Part shown: piece by piece, positions 8,887 through 17,700 of the stretch
Layout: each line of letters opens with the position of its first letter
How positions within the stretch are numbered: position 1 is the stretch's first letter
Assembly: GCA_002919195.1 (NCBI GenBank)
Contig: PKEU01000032.1
Coordinates: forward strand, 1-34,654
Source: a bacterium
GTDB lineage: Bacteria; Bacillota; Limnochordia; DTU080; RSA5
Length of the DNA: 34,654 bases
Reading direction: 5' to 3'
Notes under the pieces: model-generated
Database searches by the model: none
What the model saw: the letters and a program-made list of their open reading frames with translations, nothing else
What the model was told of the DNA's origin: nothing
Translations under genes and position numbers: made by a program

Positions 8887-9033
8887 ATTGATTTGTTCGC
8901 AGGTGGATGTCCTGGCATCGGCCGTCTCGCGAGGCGAGGCTATGGGCTTGCCGCCTCACAGTTGCAAGACGCGCCGGCGTGCGTTTTCCCTTAGGCGTAA
9001 GCGTTCCCCAAACACTTCGTTGTAGGCAGCGTT

Positions 9034-10293
9034 TCACCGTATACCGTGCCAAGCGTTGCGGTAAGGGACGGCGTACTGCTCGAGGATGGTCTGGACGGCC
9101 TGCGTGCCGCTGCGCGCCGCCAGCATGACGTCGATTTGCACCTGGCGGAGCTCGAAGAAGTAGGGATGCGGCGGTGTCGCTGTGCCGTGCTCAAACATGA
9201 TTTCCATCAAATTGTGCACCTGTGGCCGGGCGACCACCCAGTCCCAGTCGACCGCTTGGCGGTAGATGGGCAGCCTCCCAAATTGGAAGGTCAAACGCTC
9301 GTGGACCTTAGGGCCCACCAGGTGCTTGATGAGGGCAAAGGCGGCCTCGGGATCCGAAGCCGTGGGCGACATGGCGATAAAGTCGCCCGTCAGGATGGCA
9401 AGAGGTTCCTCAAGATAGGGAAAGACAGAGAAGCGAAGGTCCCGCGGGTCGCCGCCAAACTCGATGAACTGCTCGAGCTCTTGGATCAGCGGTCCCCCGA
9501 CGGGGCTGGAGCCCATCGCCGTGGTGCCGGCGGCAACACTGCCGTAGAAGCCGGGATCGCTCACGTGATAGCGGTGGTAGAGGTCGCTGTAAAACTCGAC
9601 AGCCCGCACGATCCTCGGATCGGTCAACGAATGCTCGGCGTCGCTGAAGACCTCGAGTCCGTTTTGGAGCGTGAAGAGACGAAACCAAAAGGACGGCTCC
9701 ACTCCGGCGTCGGTGACGTTAAATCCGCTCCGGATCAGCGTGCCGTCGGCGTCGCGGCGGACAAGCCTCCTCGCGTGTTCGACGAGTTCGTCCCAAGTTT
9801 GGGGCGGGGTCTCGGGGTCAAGTCCCGCTTCGGCGAAAAAGTCGGCCCGGTAGGGCATGGCCCCGACGGCGATCCCCCGCCACGGGAGCCCGACTACCCG
9901 GCCGTTGTAGGTGACGAGCTCGAGAGCTTGCGGGGCGACATCGTCACGGTGCTCCCACAGCTCGATCCAGCGATCGAGCGGCGCCATCATTCCCTGGTGG
10001 GCGAGGGCGCCCAGCGCTGCGCCGCCGTGGGTCCAGACGTCGGGCATCGAACCTGCGACGTACGCGACGATCAGTTCGTCGAGCCCCCAGCTGATCGCCT
10101 TGACGTCCACCTCGATGCCGGTTGCCGCGGTAAACTCATTGACCGCCTCGAGCACCCACTCTTGCACATCCTGCGTCCAAAACGAGATCGTGGTTGCGGC
10201 CCACGCTTGAGTGGCGAACACCGGGAAAAGCGCCAGGAAAGCGAACACGGCCCGTAACATCGTCCGCTGGCAGCACCTTTCGAGTGCACTCAT
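9034..10293 (-). CDS. Sugar ABC transporter substrate-binding protein SBP-C
   Basis: Family 1 solute-binding protein of 419 residues, a close paralogue of SBP-A. ATG 10293 is preceded by GGGAGG with an 8-base spacer. The signal peptide hydrophobic core LRAVFAFLALFPVFATQAWA ends in an AWA cleavage site before ATTISFWTQD; two Cys near residue 7 precede the core and do not form a lipobox. Shared motifs with SBP-A include PDVWTHGG, MMAPLDRWIE, GLPWRG and LTGDFIAMSPTASDPEAAFALI. It is divergent from LacI-2 with a palindromic operator in between. No permease lies beside it, so it must use one encoded elsewhere in the window or genome. Confidence 0.93.
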   Translation of the reverse strand: MSALERCCQRTMLRAVFAFLALFPVFATQAWAATTISFWTQDVQEWVLEAVNEFTAATGIEVDVKAISWGLDELIVAYVAGSMPDVWTHGGAALGALAHQGMMAPLDRWIELWEHRDDVAPQALELVTYNGRVVGLPWRGIAVGAMPYRADFFAEAGLDPETPPQTWDELVEHARRLVRRDADGTLIRSGFNVTDAGVEPSFWFRLFTLQNGLEVFSDAEHSLTDPRIVRAVEFYSDLYHRYHVSDPGFYGSVAAGTTAMGSSPVGGPLIQELEQFIEFGGDPRDLRFSVFPYLEEPLAILTGDFIAMSPTASDPEAAFALIKHLVGPKVHERLTFQFGRLPIYRQAVDWDWVVARPQVHNLMEIMFEHGTATPPHPYFFELRQVQIDVMLAARSGTQAVQTILEQYAVPYRNAWHGIR

Positions 10294-10465
10294 TTCTTAA
10301 ACCTCCCAGTGATTCAGTGACCAGCACGACGGACGCCTGTCTGATGACTTGCCAGATGACTCTCAAAATTCTCCCCCGGGGACCACCTCCGATCCCGTTT
10401 GGGTTTGTCCCTTGCGGCGCGAGGGAGGAAACGGAACGAATGGGGCGAAGATGGACTCTGCCGAA

Positions 10466-10493
10466 TTAACGCGCGTTAGCTAACTCGCGTAAA
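10466..10493. promoter_or_regulatory. Candidate LacI-2 operator, palindrome and nested inverted repeat
   Basis: TAACGCGCGTTA at 10467-10478 is a perfect 12-bp palindrome with a central CG, as LacI-family operators usually have. Immediately after it, TAACTCGCGTAA at 10481-10492 is an imperfect second copy, also CG-centred. Together they make a 28-bp inverted repeat with 12 of 14 positions paired about 10479/10480. It lies 70 bp before the LacI-2 start and 173 bp before the SBP-C start, so control of both divergent genes is plausible. Confidence 0.65.
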
Positions 10494-10562
10494 TTGTAAT
10501 CCAGATCTAGATATGCGTCAACTTTTAGATAAGATTCGGGATAAAAGCCCGGGGTGCAAGCG

Positions 10563-11603
10563 ATGAAGTCGAGACGTCCCACACAACAAGATGTCGCAAG
10601 GCTCGCGGGGGTATCGCGGGCAACGGTTTCCATGGTGATCAACGGTATAACCGGTGGGCGCGTCCCCATCAGCGAAGAGACGCGGCGCCGGGTGCTCGAA
10701 GCGATGGAGCAGCTGGGCTACACGCCAAATCCGGCGGCGCAAATCTTAGCGGGCGGGAGAAACCACCTGATCGGTGTCTTTACTTACGAGCCCTTCTTCC
10801 CTTACGAGCAGGATAACTTCTACTTTCCTTTCCTCCTGGGAATCGAGCGCCAGGCTAGCCGCGAGGGGTACAACCTGCTCTTGATCACCCGGACTCACGG
10901 CAACAAGGAGCCCAGCATCTACAAGGACGGCGTCAACCAGCTGGGGCTGCCGGACGGTTCGATCTTGCTCGGCGCGAAACCGAACCCGCGGGAGCTTCTC
11001 AGCCTCATTAGAGAGGGGATTCCCTTTGTCTACATCGGCCGGCGAAAGATCGAAGGCTGCGAGATGGACTGGGTCGCTCCCGATTACATCATGGCGGGAT
11101 ACGATGCGGTGCAGCACCTGGTCCAGCTGGGCCACCGGAAGATCGGATTTCACGGCCTCGGACTTGGGTGGGAGCCCTACGAGGACAAGGTGACCGGCGG
11201 CCAGCGCGCCGCGGCGGAGCATCAGGGCGTCGAGGTGATCGAGCTGACGGAGCGCTTCTCCGGCCTTGCCCACGCGCGGTGGATCGCGGAGCTGCAAAAT
11301 CTCGGTGTGACGGCGGTCGTATGCGACACCCTTGAAGGGTATGAGACGTATCACAAGCTCGCCCGCGAAGCGGGAGTCGAAATCCCCCGAGACCTTTCGC
11401 TCATCGCTCTCACGGAGGCAGAAGCCTACCGGAGCTTTGCTGTTGAACCCACGTCGGTCCGGCTCAACCGGCCCAAGGTGGGTGAGGAGGCTGTGAAGCT
11501 CTTGATCTGGCGGCTCGACAACCCGGACGCTCCCCGGCGCCACGTCCGCGTGCCGACGGATTTCGTGGTTGGGGACAGCACGGCCGCCGCGCCGAGCGCT
11601 TGA
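10563..11603 (+). CDS. LacI-family transcriptional regulator LacI-2
   Basis: Regulator of 346 residues from ATG 10563 (GTG 10554 is also in frame; neither has a strong ribosome site). The helix-turn-helix is TQQDVARLAGVSRATVSMVI, followed after a slightly longer loop (ITGGRVPI) by the standard third helix. The hinge helix NPAAQIL is intact, with leucine 62 placed to intercalate at a CG centre, matching the palindrome 85-96 bp upstream. The ligand domain has VQLGHRKIGFHGLG and the usual C-terminal PKVGEEAVKLLIWRL. It lies 37 bp before FADox-2 and is divergent from SBP-C, which it probably controls. Confidence 0.92.
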   Translation: MKSRRPTQQDVARLAGVSRATVSMVINGITGGRVPISEETRRRVLEAMEQLGYTPNPAAQILAGGRNHLIGVFTYEPFFPYEQDNFYFPFLLGIERQASREGYNLLLITRTHGNKEPSIYKDGVNQLGLPDGSILLGAKPNPRELLSLIREGIPFVYIGRRKIEGCEMDWVAPDYIMAGYDAVQHLVQLGHRKIGFHGLGLGWEPYEDKVTGGQRAAAEHQGVEVIELTERFSGLAHARWIAELQNLGVTAVVCDTLEGYETYHKLAREAGVEIPRDLSLIALTEAEAYRSFAVEPTSVRLNRPKVGEEAVKLLIWRLDNPDAPRRHVRVPTDFVVGDSTAAAPSA

Positions 11604-11640
11604 GGAGATCTACAACTCTTTGAGGAGGTCATCGACACAC

Positions 11641-13224
11641 GTGAGCCACGAACTGAAAGCCGACATCGTCATCCTGGGAGGCGGGCTTGGCGGATGCGCC
11701 GCCGCCTTGGCAGCCGCCCAGGCGGGACACTCGGTGATTCTGACCGAAGAGACGGACTGGCTCGGCGGCCAGCTGACGAGCCAAGCGGTGCCGCCGGACG
11801 AGCACCCGTGGATCGAGCAGTTTGGCTGCACGGCGACCTACCGGGAGCTCCGTAACCGCATCCGGGAGTATTACCGGCAAAACTACCCGCTCACCGAGGA
11901 GGCCCGCGCCCGCCGCTACCTCAACCCCGGAAACGGCTACGTGAGCCGGCTTTGCCATGAGCCCCGGGTGGCGCTGGCTGTGATCGAGGCGATGCTCGCG
12001 CCCTATCGCAACAGCGGGCGCGTCATGGTGCTCCTCGAGCACAAACCGGTGGCCGCCGAGGCTGACGGCGACACGGTTACCTCCGTTACGGTGCGGGACC
12101 TTGCCACGGGCAAAGAGCGGGTGCTGCACGGCCGTTATTTCCTCGACGCCACGGAGACCGGCGAAGTGCTCCCCTTGGCGGGGGTCGAGTACGTCACTGG
12201 CGCCGAGTCACAAAAGGAGACGGGCGAACCGCACGCGCTCCCGGGCGACCCCGATCCCCTCGACATGCAGGCGATCACGTTTTGCTTTGCCGTCGATTAC
12301 ATCGAGGGCGAGGACCACACCATCGAGCGGCCGAGGGACTATGACTTCTGGCGCGAGTACCGCCCGTCGTTTTGGCCCAACAAGCTCCTGGATTGGACGC
12401 ACCCGCACCCGATCACGCTCGAGCCGAGGCAGCGCTGTCTCTTTCCCCACGAAGAGACCACCCCATTCCAAAACCTCTGGCTGTACCGGCGGATCATCGA
12501 CAAGAGCAACTTCGCGCCAGGAACTTACGTGAGCGACATCAGCTTGATCAACTGGCCGCAGGTCGACTACTGGCTGGGTCCCGTCTTTGAGGTGCCGGAG
12601 GAAGAAGCGGCCCGCCACCTCGAAGCCGCCAAGCAGTTGAGCTTGTCGTTTCTGTACTGGATGCAGACTGAGGCGCCGAGGCCTGACGGAGGCGCTGGGT
12701 ACCCTGGGCTGCGGCTTCGCAAAGACGTCGTCGGCACCGAGGATGGGCTGGCCAAGTACCCGTACATCCGGGAGTCGCGGCGCATCAAACCCGTCTTTCT
12801 CGTCACCGAGCTGCACGTGGGGTACGAGGCGCGGGAGGGCAAGCCGCCCGAGCCGTTTTTCGACAGCGTCGGCGTCGGAAGCTACCGGATCGACCTTCAC
12901 CCGAGCACGAGCCAGCGAAACTATATCGACATCAGCTCCTGGCCGTTTCAAATCCCGCTCGGGGCCTTGCTCCCGATCCGCGTCGAAAACCTCCTGCCGG
13001 CTTGTAAAAACCTCGGCGTCACCCACATTACCAACGGGTGCTACCGCCTGCATCCGGTGGAGTGGAACATCGGGGAAGCCGCAGGCCACCTGGCCGCCTA
13101 CTGCATCGAAAACAACCTTAAGCCCCGGCAGGTGCGGGAGCAAAAAGACAAGCTCGAAAGCTTCCAAGCCCGCCTGCGCTCGGCCGGCATCGAGCTGGAG
13201 TGGCCGCGGATCACGCCGCGGTGA
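11641..13224 (+). CDS. FAD-dependent oxidoreductase (FAD_oxidored type), FADox-2
   Basis: Flavoenzyme of 527 residues from GTG 11641, with GAGGAGG at 11622-11628 (12-base spacer, rather long). The FAD-binding motif is GGGLGG at 13-18, E36/E37 end the second strand, and the GG pair is at 42-43 in DWLGGQL. The C-terminal part NLLPACKNLGVTHITNGCYR then EWNIGEAAGHLAAYCI matches the flavin-closing segment of PF12831 proteins. It is clearly different from FADox-1 in length and middle region, where aromatic-rich segments such as YDFWREYRPSFWPNKLLDW may form the substrate site. It has no signal peptide. It sits in the LacI-2 unit beside SBP-C, so it probably acts on the imported ligand. Confidence 0.9.
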   Translation: MSHELKADIVILGGGLGGCAAALAAAQAGHSVILTEETDWLGGQLTSQAVPPDEHPWIEQFGCTATYRELRNRIREYYRQNYPLTEEARARRYLNPGNGYVSRLCHEPRVALAVIEAMLAPYRNSGRVMVLLEHKPVAAEADGDTVTSVTVRDLATGKERVLHGRYFLDATETGEVLPLAGVEYVTGAESQKETGEPHALPGDPDPLDMQAITFCFAVDYIEGEDHTIERPRDYDFWREYRPSFWPNKLLDWTHPHPITLEPRQRCLFPHEETTPFQNLWLYRRIIDKSNFAPGTYVSDISLINWPQVDYWLGPVFEVPEEEAARHLEAAKQLSLSFLYWMQTEAPRPDGGAGYPGLRLRKDVVGTEDGLAKYPYIRESRRIKPVFLVTELHVGYEAREGKPPEPFFDSVGVGSYRIDLHPSTSQRNYIDISSWPFQIPLGALLPIRVENLLPACKNLGVTHITNGCYRLHPVEWNIGEAAGHLAAYCIENNLKPRQVREQKDKLESFQARLRSAGIELEWPRITPR

Positions 13225-13294
13225 GCCGTCACTTTGAGATGAGCGGTTGCCTTGAAGCGCGCAGTAATCGAGGTGCGCGCTGTCGGCCAGCATT

Positions 13295-13358
13295 GAAATG
13301 CGTCGCCAGCGAAATGCACTGCCGGCGAAGCGGGGCGCTGACGAAATGAACTGCCGGA
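13295..13358. repeat. Four tandem copies of an imperfect 16-bp repeat
   Basis: Copies start at 13295, 13311, 13327 and 13343. The first two are GAAATGCGTCGCCAGC and GAAATGCACTGCCGGC, the third (GAAGCGGGGCGCTGAC) is the most diverged, and the fourth is GAAATGAACTGCCGGA. A related CGGCCAGC lies just before copy 1. It is in non-coding DNA 71 bp after FADox-2 and before its presumed terminator. Function unknown. Confidence 0.7.
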
Positions 13359-13409
13359 TTTGCCGTCGACGGGTTATCCAGATTCGTTGTCGACGGTTGT
13401 GCAGGTACG

Positions 13410-13449
13410 CAGGCTTGCCACTGGTTGCTGGTGGCAAGCCTGTTTTGTT
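13410..13449 (+). terminator. Rho-independent terminator after FADox-2
   Basis: CAGGCTTGCCAC at 13410-13421 pairs perfectly with GTGGCAAGCCTG at 13431-13442 across a 9-base loop, followed by TTTTGTT. It lies 186 bp after the FADox-2 stop, so the transcript would carry the 16-bp repeats in its 3' end. Confidence 0.82.
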
Positions 13450-13656
13450 GCAACGTTGCGCTGGGGCGCGGCGCGCACCGTGGCTTCATCGTGCACGCGG
13501 CCCCGGTTGGCCAGCATCTGGTTTTTGTATCAGGCGATGTTCGCGGATTGTTCGCGTTCGGCTACAGGATAACAGGTTACCGCTACGAGATATACGTAAT
13601 CGAAAAGATTCCGTCACTTCCCCACTTTGTGGGCCGGGGCAAGAGGGGGAGCGGTC
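13450..13656 (+). promoter_or_regulatory. Upstream region of LacI-3
   Basis: No gene is seen. TGTTCGCG occurs twice at 13538-13545 and 13549-13556, 11 bp apart, about one helical turn, and could be paired regulator half-sites. AT-richer sequence at 13560-13610 is a likely place for the promoter, but no convincing hexamers were identified. Confidence 0.35.
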
Positions 13657-14679
13657 ATGCCGGTCACGATCAGGGAAATTGCAAGAAAAGTCGGGATGTC
13701 GCCGTCGACGGTCTCCCAAGCTCTCAGCGGGAAAGGGAAACTGCGCTGGGAGACGCGGATGCGTGTGCGGGCGGCAGCACGGGAGCTGGGCTATTACCTT
13801 GCCGACGACCCTTTCGGGATCAATCCCGTCATCTCGGGAAGGCCTATTCGCATCGTCTTTGGCGGCCAACAGCGGGCGCCCGAAGCTTCCGAACTAGGAG
13901 CGTTTGCGTCAAGAGTGCTCGACGGAGTGCAATCGGTCCTTCGCCCGTATCGGACGCATTTGGTGTGGGGCTCTGATGCCGACGCCGGCGTGGTCTTGCC
14001 CGGGCTCATCGGAACGCTGGTGATCGGCGGGGCGGTGAGCAATGCCCTCGTCCAGGCGATCGAAGCGACGCACCTTCCGGCGGTGACGGTCGGTTGCCAC
14101 GTCGATTCCTGCTCGACGCTGGGAGCTGTCGAAGCCGACGCTATCGAGGGGATCCGGCTGTCGGTCGCTTACCTGTACGAGCTGGGACACCGTCGAATTG
14201 CGCTCCTCAACGGTTCCCAATCCACTCGCACGAGTGACCAAAAGCTCACCGGCTTCTTACGAGCGTGCCACGATTACGGGCTCCCTGCTTGTTACATAGC
14301 TTCGGTCGACCCGCCCTGGAGTTTTGACCACGCCCTGCCGCTCGCCCGCTCCCTCTTGTCCAGCGCGTGGACCGGTGTGACGGCCGTGATTGCCGCATAC
14401 GAGTCGTTGGGCGCGGCCGTCCTCGAGGCCTGTCGGGAACTTGGCCGCTCAGTGCCCGGCGACCTCAGCGTCATCGCATACCATGACGAAGAGCTTGCGG
14501 GCTCAACAACCCCAAAGCTTACCGCTGTATCGTTGCCCCTCTATCAGATGGGGCGGCTCGCAGCGACGCATCTCGTGGCTGCCAGCGAAAATACCGACCT
14601 CGTCGGGGTGCGCATCGTCTTACCGCCCCGGCTGTCCGTGCGCGAATCGACGGGTCCTGCTCCGGCGCAGTTTGGATGA
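13657..14679 (+). CDS. LacI-family transcriptional regulator LacI-3
   Basis: Regulator of 340 residues starting at ATG 13657 with AGAGGGGGAG upstream; a longer reading from 13627 adds residues not seen in the family. The helix-turn-helix is TIREIARKVGMSPSTVSQAL. The following segment reads YYLADDPFGINPVIS and lacks the canonical AAxxL hinge, as in LacI-1. The ligand domain is recognisable by YLYELGHRRIALLNG, TAVIAAYESLGAAVLEACRE and VPGDLSVIAYHD. It is 53 bp before the tandem FAD gene in the same direction and probably controls that gene and SBP-D. Confidence 0.9.
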   Translation: MPVTIREIARKVGMSPSTVSQALSGKGKLRWETRMRVRAAARELGYYLADDPFGINPVISGRPIRIVFGGQQRAPEASELGAFASRVLDGVQSVLRPYRTHLVWGSDADAGVVLPGLIGTLVIGGAVSNALVQAIEATHLPAVTVGCHVDSCSTLGAVEADAIEGIRLSVAYLYELGHRRIALLNGSQSTRTSDQKLTGFLRACHDYGLPACYIASVDPPWSFDHALPLARSLLSSAWTGVTAVIAAYESLGAAVLEACRELGRSVPGDLSVIAYHDEELAGSTTPKLTAVSLPLYQMGRLAATHLVAASENTDLVGVRIVLPPRLSVRESTGPAPAQFG

Positions 14680-14732
14680 GCCGGGGCGATTGCGAGGGGT
14701 CTTGGGCCAGGGCGCAGGAAGAGGGGTTTGCA

Positions 14733-17700
14733 GTGAAACGCATCACGACAGAAGTACTCGTAGTGGGCGGCGGCACTGCCGGCGTGATGGCGGCCTACAG
14801 CGCGGCTCGAAACGGCGCGAAGGTGATCCTGGCTGAAAGGGACGGCGCGCTGGGAGGGGTTGCTACCCGGGCGGGGATTCACCTTTATTACTACGGTCTC
14901 AAAGCGGGTAGCCAGGTGGATTTGGACGAACAGGTCGAGCGCGCCGCAAGGGCCATCGGCTGGGCGGCTCAAGGGCTCCACCCCGAAGCCAAGCGGCTCG
15001 CCAGCGTTGAGGTCTTATCGGCGCTGGGGGTGGAGATCGTCTTTCATGCTCAGGCGGTCGAGGTGGTGAAGAGCGGCACACGGGTCCAGGGGGTCGTGTT
15101 TGAAACCCCCGAGGAGTCCCTCCGTATCGACGCCGTGATCACCGTCGACGCGACGGGCGACGGGGACGTGTGCGCCCTCGCCGGAGCTTCGTATACGGTC
15201 GGCCGCGATTGGGACCAGGTAATGAACAACTACTCCCTCGTTCCCCGTTGCCTTTACAACGACCGGATCGCTCCTTTCAACGTCGATGGAGGATGGGTTG
15301 ACAGCACCAGCGTGCGGGATGTCACGAGAGCGTACGTCGAGGGGCGGGCTCACATTTTCCGGCTGTTGGGTGATGCAATTGCGCCCGTAAGCCTTATCAG
15401 CATGCCGCCTCAGCTCGGCGTGCGGGAAGGGCGCCTCATCGTGGGGGAGGAGACCCTGACGCTTGCCGATCTTGTCGAGAACCGGATGTTCCCGGACGCG
15501 GTCATGCGGTGCATGACCCATTTCGACACGCACGCTTACGACTTCGCCAACGAGAGCCTTGAGGCCCAGGTCTGGGTGTGCGTCATGGGTCTTTGGAAAG
15601 AGCGTATCGGATCCGAGGTGCCGTATCGCTGCTTCATCCCCAAGGGGATCGACGGGATTTTGGTCGGGTGCCGGGCGCTCTCCCTGTCGCACGACGCGGC
15701 CGTGGGCTTGAGGATGCAGCGGGACATCCAGCAAGCAGGTGAAGTGGCCGGCACCGCCGCGGCGCTTTGTGTGGCCCTCCGTTGCGAGCCCAGAGAGCTG
15801 GACGTGGTGAAGCTGCAGGAGCGGCTGGCGGCCCAGGGGGTGCTCGACCTCGAGCCGAAACGCCAGGGTCAACGGGCCGGGGGACGTGATCGTCCGTGGG
15901 TGCAGCTGCAGTTCGAAGGCCTGCCCGAGGACGGGCTGACGCCGGAGTCGCTCCAATGCGCCCGGGTGATCGAGCGATTGATCGATGCCTTGGCTACGGA
16001 ACAGGCCGGCAAGGCGATGTGGTGGCTTAGGCGCGCCGGTCCGAAAGGCATTGAGCTTCTGAAGGCGCGGCTTGCCCGCCTTCAACGGGAAACTGCCACC
16101 GTGGGGCGATCGCACCGGGCCGGACGTGACGGAAATTCGGAGCCGGGCGCCGGTAAAGGAGACGCCAATACCGCCGAGAGTGAAGCGCAGCGAGGGACGT
16201 TGGATCACCTTCGGGCCATTTCGATGGCTCTTGCTCTCGCCGGCGATGGGAGCGGGAGACTCCACCTTCTCGAGTCAGTCAAGTCCCTCGACATGCGGAC
16301 TCCTCCGGGCGTTAGGGCGGCCCCGCACTGGATCGCATCCCTCATTTGCCTCAAGCTCTTGCGGGATCCTTGCGCCGTGGACTTCCTCGTCGAGCGGCTC
16401 CCAAAAGAGCAGCATGCCGATGCCATCCTGCACGTGCTGCACTACTTCCTCGCTGTCGTCGACGTCCTTGATGAGCGTGCGAAAGAGCGCGTGCGCCAGG
16501 CGGTTCACAGGCTTCATGCTTGGCCCGAAAGGGGAGCCGAGTACCGGGTGTGGGGTGGCGTTCCCCAGTCGATTGAGTGGAGCATCGATCTTGCGTGTGC
16601 GGCGCTTCTGATAAAGCTGTCGGACCCCAAAGGAATGGAAATCCTGGAGCAGTTGAGCCGCGATTCGAGGGGATACGTGCGGCGAGCCGCGCGTTGGATC
16701 CATCGACGCTTTACAGCTAACGAAGGCCCCCGTTGTCGAGAAAGCGTCGCCCCACCAAGTGGCGATCAAGAAAGCTACCCAGACAACGTTGGTTTTCGTG
16801 AAACCCTTGGCCGGTACGACGTCGTCATCAGTGGGGGCGGTCTAGGAGGCCTCGCTTGCGCCCTAGCGCTTTCGGAGCGCGGGTACAAGACGCTCATCGT
16901 TGATCGCCGGGGCGGCTTGGGCTGGGAGGTCAGCCGCGCCCGCCGGGTCTTTTACGAGCTGGATCTCGAACAGGTAGGGTCCCCGTTCCTTGCAAGGCTT
17001 TTCCGGGCGCTCCGGGACGCGGGCGGCTTACTTGACGGCGTCGTCCACGCGCCAATCGCGGAGCTGGTCTTTGACCGGCTGGCTGTCGAGCAAGGAGTCG
17101 ACCTCCTCTTCCACGCCCAACCAGTGCGAGTCGAGGCGGACGAAAACACGGACGCAGCGGCGCGCCTTGTGGTTGCGACGCGGCAAGGGTACGGATGGGC
17201 CGGCGCCACGTGGATCGTCGAGACGGACCCGTGGGGCCGGCTTGTGCCGGAGCACCTGCGGTCGCCCGTTGAACGAGAAGCTTCGGCTGCCTCGGTCAGG
17301 TCCATTGTGGTCAAGGGTGTCGACGCCAACGAGCTTCGCCAGAAGTATTCGTGCCGGGAGCTTTCCGCGTCGCTCGGTTTTGCGATCCGCCCGTTGTCCG
17401 GGACCCTTCTCCAAATCGATATACCGCTTCGGGGTTCGAGCGCTGTCGAGCGTGAGAGATCGCTGCGCCCCTTGATCGAGGAGTGCCTTGAGCGCCTCCG
17501 CTCATTCGACGACCTTTTCGCTAGGGTGGGCGTCGTTTACATAGCCGACGAGGAGTGGGCTCATCCTTCGTTTGCCATTCAAACGCTTACGAGCGACTTC
17601 CCATCAGACAACGGTTCGGATCCGATCGGCTTCATTTTGCGGGCCTTCACGTCCAGGGTTGAGCGGGTTCCGCTCTTTGCCGCCGACTTTGCGAGGGAGG

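Noticed and set aside
8969-8987. Second terminator in the gap before SBP-C
   Set aside because: The stem has only about six pairs including a G-T pair and a short T run; the strong terminator at 8855-8886 already ends the operon.
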